From Hymenobacter psoromatis (GTDB taxonomy: Bacteria > Bacteroidota > Bacteroidia > Cytophagales > Hymenobacteraceae): 64,000 bases of DNA. Location of the stretch: contig NZ_JAIFAG010000001.1 of NCBI RefSeq assembly GCF_020012125.1, positions 3,224,001-3,288,000 of the forward strand, written 5' to 3'. The notes beneath the pieces were generated by a model that worked only from the letters and a program-made list of their open reading frames with translations, had not been told where the DNA came from and did no database searches. Shown piece by piece: positions 61,264 to 64,000 of this stretch (positions are counted from its first letter, which is position 1; each line of letters starts with the position of its first letter). The translations under genes were made by a program, and so were the position numbers.

Positions 61264-61632
61264 ATGCTCCTAACCACGCTTTTTCTGTTTCTCAGTAATC
61301 CCAGAACAATTATATTCATAATTTTTATTCTGGTGCTGTTCTTTGGGGCCAAGCGCATTCCTGAGTTGTTCAAGGGCGTAGGCCAGGGCGTGCGCGAGTT
61401 TAAGGATGCCAGCACCCGGCCCGACGCGCCAGCCAGCCCGAACTATCCTAACCAGCCCGGCCCCAATGCTTATCCGCCCCAAAACGGCTACCAGCAGCCC
61501 GGCTACAACCAGCAGCCGCCCACGGCCTACAACCCCAACGGCTACCCACCGCAGTATGGCCAAGCCCCGCAGATTCCGGCCGGCCCTACCCCTAACCAGC
61601 CGTACAACCCAACTAATACGCCGGCCAGCTAG
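61264..61632 (+). CDS. tatA: Sec-independent translocase protein TatA (first paralogue)
   Basis: 122 residues. The N-terminal membrane helix TIIFIIFILVLFFGAKRIPEL, with the FGAKRIPEL hinge, and the amphipathic helix GVGQGVREFKDAS are the TatA/E hallmarks. From about residue 50 the tail is Y/Q/N/P-rich (YPNQPGPNAYPPQNGYQQPG), unlike the charged tails of E. coli TatA. TatA oligomers form the pore for folded proteins. A second TatA gene follows after 42 bases; no tatB-like or tatC gene is here. Confidence 0.93.
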   Translation: MLLTTLFLFLSNPRTIIFIIFILVLFFGAKRIPELFKGVGQGVREFKDASTRPDAPASPNYPNQPGPNAYPPQNGYQQPGYNQQPPTAYNPNGYPPQYGQAPQIPAGPTPNQPYNPTNTPAS

Positions 61633-61674
61633 GTAGGCAACAATTTCTAACTCCCGTTTTTATTCCTTGCTATT

Positions 61675-62196
61675 ATGACTTCTTCCCTGCTTTTCCTAGG
61701 CGACATCGGCGGCTCTGAGCTGATTCTGATTATGGTCGTTATCCTTATTTTCTTTGGTGCAAATAAAATTCCTGAGTTGGCACGAGGCTTAGGCAAAGGT
61801 ATTCGGGAGTTTAAAGATGCCAGTAGCGAAATCCGCAACGAGTTTGAGCGCGCTGGCCAGCCAAATTCCAATCAACCCTACAACCCAAACCAGGGTTATA
61901 ATCAGAACCAAGGCTACAACCAAAACCAGCCGCCCTACGGCCAGCCCCAGGGCTACAATCCTAACCAACCGCAGCAGCCCTACGACCCCAGCCAGCCCCA
62001 GCAGACCTACCAGCCAGCCCCGCAGTCGGGCGACTACGTGGCCCCGGTAGCGGATTATAGCGCGCCCGGTACCGTAGATTTGTCGGCGGGCCAGGCTACT
62101 CAGCCTAGCCACCACCAGAGCACCCCCATTCTGCCCACGACGGAAGGCGTGCCTGGTACGCGGCCCCGCCTCGACCAGTCATCAACCGACGTATAA
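61675..62196 (+). CDS. tatA: Sec-independent translocase protein TatA (second paralogue)
   Basis: 173 residues. Membrane helix SELILIMVVILIFFGANKIPEL, then amphipathic GLGKGIREFKDASSEIRNE, as in the first paralogue (FGAxxIPEL, GxGxGxREFKDAS). The tail is longer and prion-like in composition: repeated NPNQGYNQNQG and QPPYGQPQGYNPNQPQQ blocks, then a more ordered end. Two TatA genes in tandem, with differing tails, suggest different assembly properties. gatA starts four bases after the stop codon, so the three genes probably share a transcript. Confidence 0.93.
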   Translation: MTSSLLFLGDIGGSELILIMVVILIFFGANKIPELARGLGKGIREFKDASSEIRNEFERAGQPNSNQPYNPNQGYNQNQGYNQNQPPYGQPQGYNPNQPQQPYDPSQPQQTYQPAPQSGDYVAPVADYSAPGTVDLSAGQATQPSHHQSTPILPTTEGVPGTRPRLDQSSTDV

Positions 62197-62199
62197 GAT

Positions 62200-63642
62200 T
62201 TGAAACCTCTTTTTTCTTCCCTTTCGGAGATTCAGCGCGAGCTGGCGGCGGGCACCACGTCCTGCCGCCAGCTCGTTGAGTATTACCTCGATAACATCGC
62301 GCAGCGCAACGCCGAGCTGAACGTTTTTTTGGAAGTGTGGGCCGATGAGGCTCGCCAGCAAGCCATCGCCGTAGATGCTAAGCTGGCCGCCGGCACAGCC
62401 GGCAAGCTGGCCGGCATGGTCATTGGCCTGAAGGACGTGCTGGCTTACCGGGGCCACGCGCTGCAAAGCAGCAGCCGCATCCTGGACGGGTTTAAGTCGC
62501 TTTACACCGGCACGGCCGTGCAACGGCTGCTGGCAGAAGATGCTATTTTTATCGGCCGCCAGAACTGCGACGAGTTTGCGATGGGCGGCTCGAATGAAAA
62601 CTCAGCCTTCGGGCCAGTGCGCAACGCCCAAGACCCCAGCCGGGTGCCGGGCGGCAGCAGCGGCGGCTCAGCGGTAGCGGTGCAGGCCGATATGTGCCTG
62701 GCCTCGATTGGCTCCGATACGGGCGGCTCGGTACGGCAGCCAGCAGCCTTTTGTGGCGTAATTGGACTGAAGCCAACTTATTCGCGCATCTCGCGCTACG
62801 GGCTGGTAGCGTTTGCCTCATCGTTTGACCAGATTGGGCCGATTACGCATTCCGTAGAAGACGCGGCCCGGCTATTGGAAGTAATGGCCGGGGCCGATGG
62901 CTACGACAGTACCGCCAGCCAGGAACCCGTGCCGATGTACACGGCCCTACTCGCGCCGGCCGCGCAGTATCGCATTGGCTACGTGGCCAATGCTATTGAC
63001 CGGGCGGGCTTGCAACCGGAGGTACACGCGGCGCTGGAAAACGCCCTCGACACGCTGCGCGGCCAGGGCCACGTGGTGGAGGCGGTAGATTTTCCGCTGC
63101 TGGAGGAAATGATTCCGACCTACTATATCCTGACCACGGCTGAAGCTAGCTCCAACCTTTCCCGCTTCGATGGGGTGAAGTATGGCTTCCGCGCGCCCGA
63201 CGTGACGGACCTGGAATCGCTTTATAAAAAGACCCGCGCCCAGGGTTTCGGGCCGGAGGTGCAGCGGCGTATTATGCTGGGTACCTTTGTGTTATCGGCT
63301 AGCTACTACGATGCCTACTATACTAAGGCACAGCGGGTGCGGCGGCTCATCAAGGAAAAAACTGACGAATTACTTCGGCAGTACGATTTCCTGGTGCTGC
63401 CCACTACCCCCACCACGGCGTTCAAGATAGGCGAGAAGCAGGACCCGGTAAGCATGTACTTGGCTGATATTTTTACGGTACAGGCGTCGCTGGCAGGCGT
63501 GCCGGCTATTTCCATTCCGGCGGGTGCGGACAAAGAGGGGATGCCGATTGGCCTGCAAATTATGAGTGGGGCGTTTCGGGAGGCTGATTTACTGGCTTTT
63601 GCACACACGCTGACCCCAGCCGGGGCTAGCCAACCAGCTTAG
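62200..63642 (+). CDS. gatA: Asp-tRNA(Asn)/Glu-tRNA(Gln) amidotransferase subunit A
   Basis: 480 residues from a TTG at 62200. The amidase signature is complete: K78 in VIGLKDVL, S153 in GGSSGGS and S177 in GSDTGGSVRQ form the Ser-cisSer-Lys triad. GatA frees ammonia from glutamine for conversion of Glu-tRNA(Gln) or Asp-tRNA(Asn), working with GatB and GatC, which are not in this window. The start overlaps nothing and lies four bases after the TatA stop, indicating translational coupling or a shared mRNA. Confidence 0.95.
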   Translation: MKPLFSSLSEIQRELAAGTTSCRQLVEYYLDNIAQRNAELNVFLEVWADEARQQAIAVDAKLAAGTAGKLAGMVIGLKDVLAYRGHALQSSSRILDGFKSLYTGTAVQRLLAEDAIFIGRQNCDEFAMGGSNENSAFGPVRNAQDPSRVPGGSSGGSAVAVQADMCLASIGSDTGGSVRQPAAFCGVIGLKPTYSRISRYGLVAFASSFDQIGPITHSVEDAARLLEVMAGADGYDSTASQEPVPMYTALLAPAAQYRIGYVANAIDRAGLQPEVHAALENALDTLRGQGHVVEAVDFPLLEEMIPTYYILTTAEASSNLSRFDGVKYGFRAPDVTDLESLYKKTRAQGFGPEVQRRIMLGTFVLSASYYDAYYTKAQRVRRLIKEKTDELLRQYDFLVLPTTPTTAFKIGEKQDPVSMYLADIFTVQASLAGVPAISIPAGADKEGMPIGLQIMSGAFREADLLAFAHTLTPAGASQPA

Positions 63643-63666
63643 CCACGGCGGGTTAGTCAGTTTAGT

Positions 63667-63720
63667 AAGGCGCGAGGCGCGCAACAGTGCTGGCCGCCCG
63701 GCCGTACTGTTGCGCGCCTT
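63667..63720 (+). terminator. Hairpin after gatA
   Basis: AGGCGCGCAACAGT (63675-63688) pairs perfectly with ACTGTTGCGCGCCT (63706-63719) around a GC-rich loop. No T run; it probably ends the tatA-tatA-gatA transcript. Confidence 0.65.
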
Positions 63721-63763
63721 CGGTTTGGTAGGTAGTTCAGTAATTGTCATTTACCTTAGCCCA

Positions 63764-64000
63764 ATGAAAGCTTTGCACCAACTGCCCGCACCCGCTAGCG
63801 GCTCGCCCAAGTCGCGCTGGTCGCAGTGGCTGTTGCTGCTGACGCTGGCGCTAGGCACGACCCCAGTAGTGGCGCAACGCCGGCCGGCGTTGCCCCCTAC
63901 CCCCCCGGCGCTGGCTCCTACCGATACAGCCCGGCAGGTAGTGGAGCTGCCGGCCGCCACCCTCGACTCGTTGGCGCGGGCCCCACAGCTGGAGCCAGTA
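63764..64000 (+). CDS. Secreted protein, N-terminal part only (truncated by the window end)
   Basis: 79 residues are visible from the ATG at 63764. A signal peptide (WSQWLLLLTLALGTTPVVAQ) is followed by a Pro/Ala-rich segment with one CCCTACCC copy and then TARQVVELPAATLDSLARAPQLEPV. The part seen is linker-like, so no family can be assigned. A peptidoglycan-related enzyme would be plausible for such a layout, but nothing here proves it. Confidence 0.6.
   Translation, partial: MKALHQLPAPASGSPKSRWSQWLLLLTLALGTTPVVAQRRPALPPTPPALAPTDTARQVVELPAATLDSLARAPQLEPV

Noticed and set aside
794..63902. Reading of the GGGTAGGG word as a KOPS-like replication-orientation signal
   Set aside because: The core matches the E. 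coli motif, but both orientations are common in this window (about 2:1), too mixed for a strict polar signal; kept only as an over-represented word.
1..64000. CRISPR array, prophage or insertion-sequence transposase
   Set aside because: No regularly spaced direct repeats, no integrase or phage structural genes and no transposase frames were seen.

Overview
The window reads as a GC-rich chromosome segment of an aerobic Bacteroidetes in the Cytophagales, most likely Hymenobacter or a close relative. The evidence is two SusC/SusD pairs, a hybrid two-component regulator with an AraC output, a Bacteroidetes-type short ComEC, TAnnTTTG-like promoter elements, TatA-type proteins with Q/N-rich tails, and GC-rich coding throughout. 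No replication origin, rRNA operon, phage or CRISPR array was seen.

Layout. (1) 1-8300: housekeeping genes: crotonase (partial), comEC, GNAT acetyltransferase, DUF3817 membrane protein, a UDG-fold-like unknown, PhoH-type ATPase, SAM hydroxide adenosyltransferase, an ABM monooxygenase, the HscB co-chaperone and a tRNA-Leu(CAA). (2) 8695-21190: a probable organophosphonate utilisation locus: OPA-type permease, PhnZ-like HD oxygenase, SusC/SusD pair, two secreted alkaline-phosphatase-superfamily enzymes, PhnX-like HAD hydrolase, XRE-cupin regulator and a TIGR03364-type flavoprotein. (3) 21317-39176: a carbohydrate utilisation locus for fructosides plus alpha-glucosides: hybrid two-component sensor, sugar porter, fructokinase, GH32, GH13, SusC/SusD, a second GH13 and a GH65. 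(4) 39355-45287: the Hen1/Pnkp RNA-repair pair, separated by an AT-rich OLD-family ATPase/TOPRIM nuclease on the opposite strand. (5) 45474-51714: membrane protein, five-PAS histidine kinase, class II cyclic-nucleotide phosphodiesterase and two small unknowns. (6) 51933-56985: rimP-nusA-infB with a terminator-like hairpin in the leader. (7) 57208-64000: small secreted protein, MscL, crotonase, polysaccharide flippase, two TatA paralogues, gatA and a truncated secreted protein.

How genes work together. In the phosphonate locus, SusC/SusD and the two secreted phosphatase-fold enzymes would handle a phosphonate-bearing substrate at the outer membrane and periplasm. The OPA permease would import the product, and the HD oxygenase, HAD hydrolase and flavoprotein would break it down under control of the XRE-cupin protein. 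In the sugar locus, the periplasmic sensor of the hybrid kinase would detect a monosaccharide, GH32/GH13/GH65 hydrolyse oligosaccharides, and the MFS porter and fructokinase feed glycolysis.

Beyond genes, two DNA-level signals stand out. An 8-mer, CCCTACCC/GGGTAGGG, recurs about 45 times in both orientations and several reading frames. Several families of large palindromic repeats sit between genes, and one lies inside the hen1 coding sequence. The candidates most worth following are the phosphonate SusCD locus, the OLD nuclease lodged between hen1 and pnkp, and these repeats. All functional statements are by reading and motif recognition; no database search was run.
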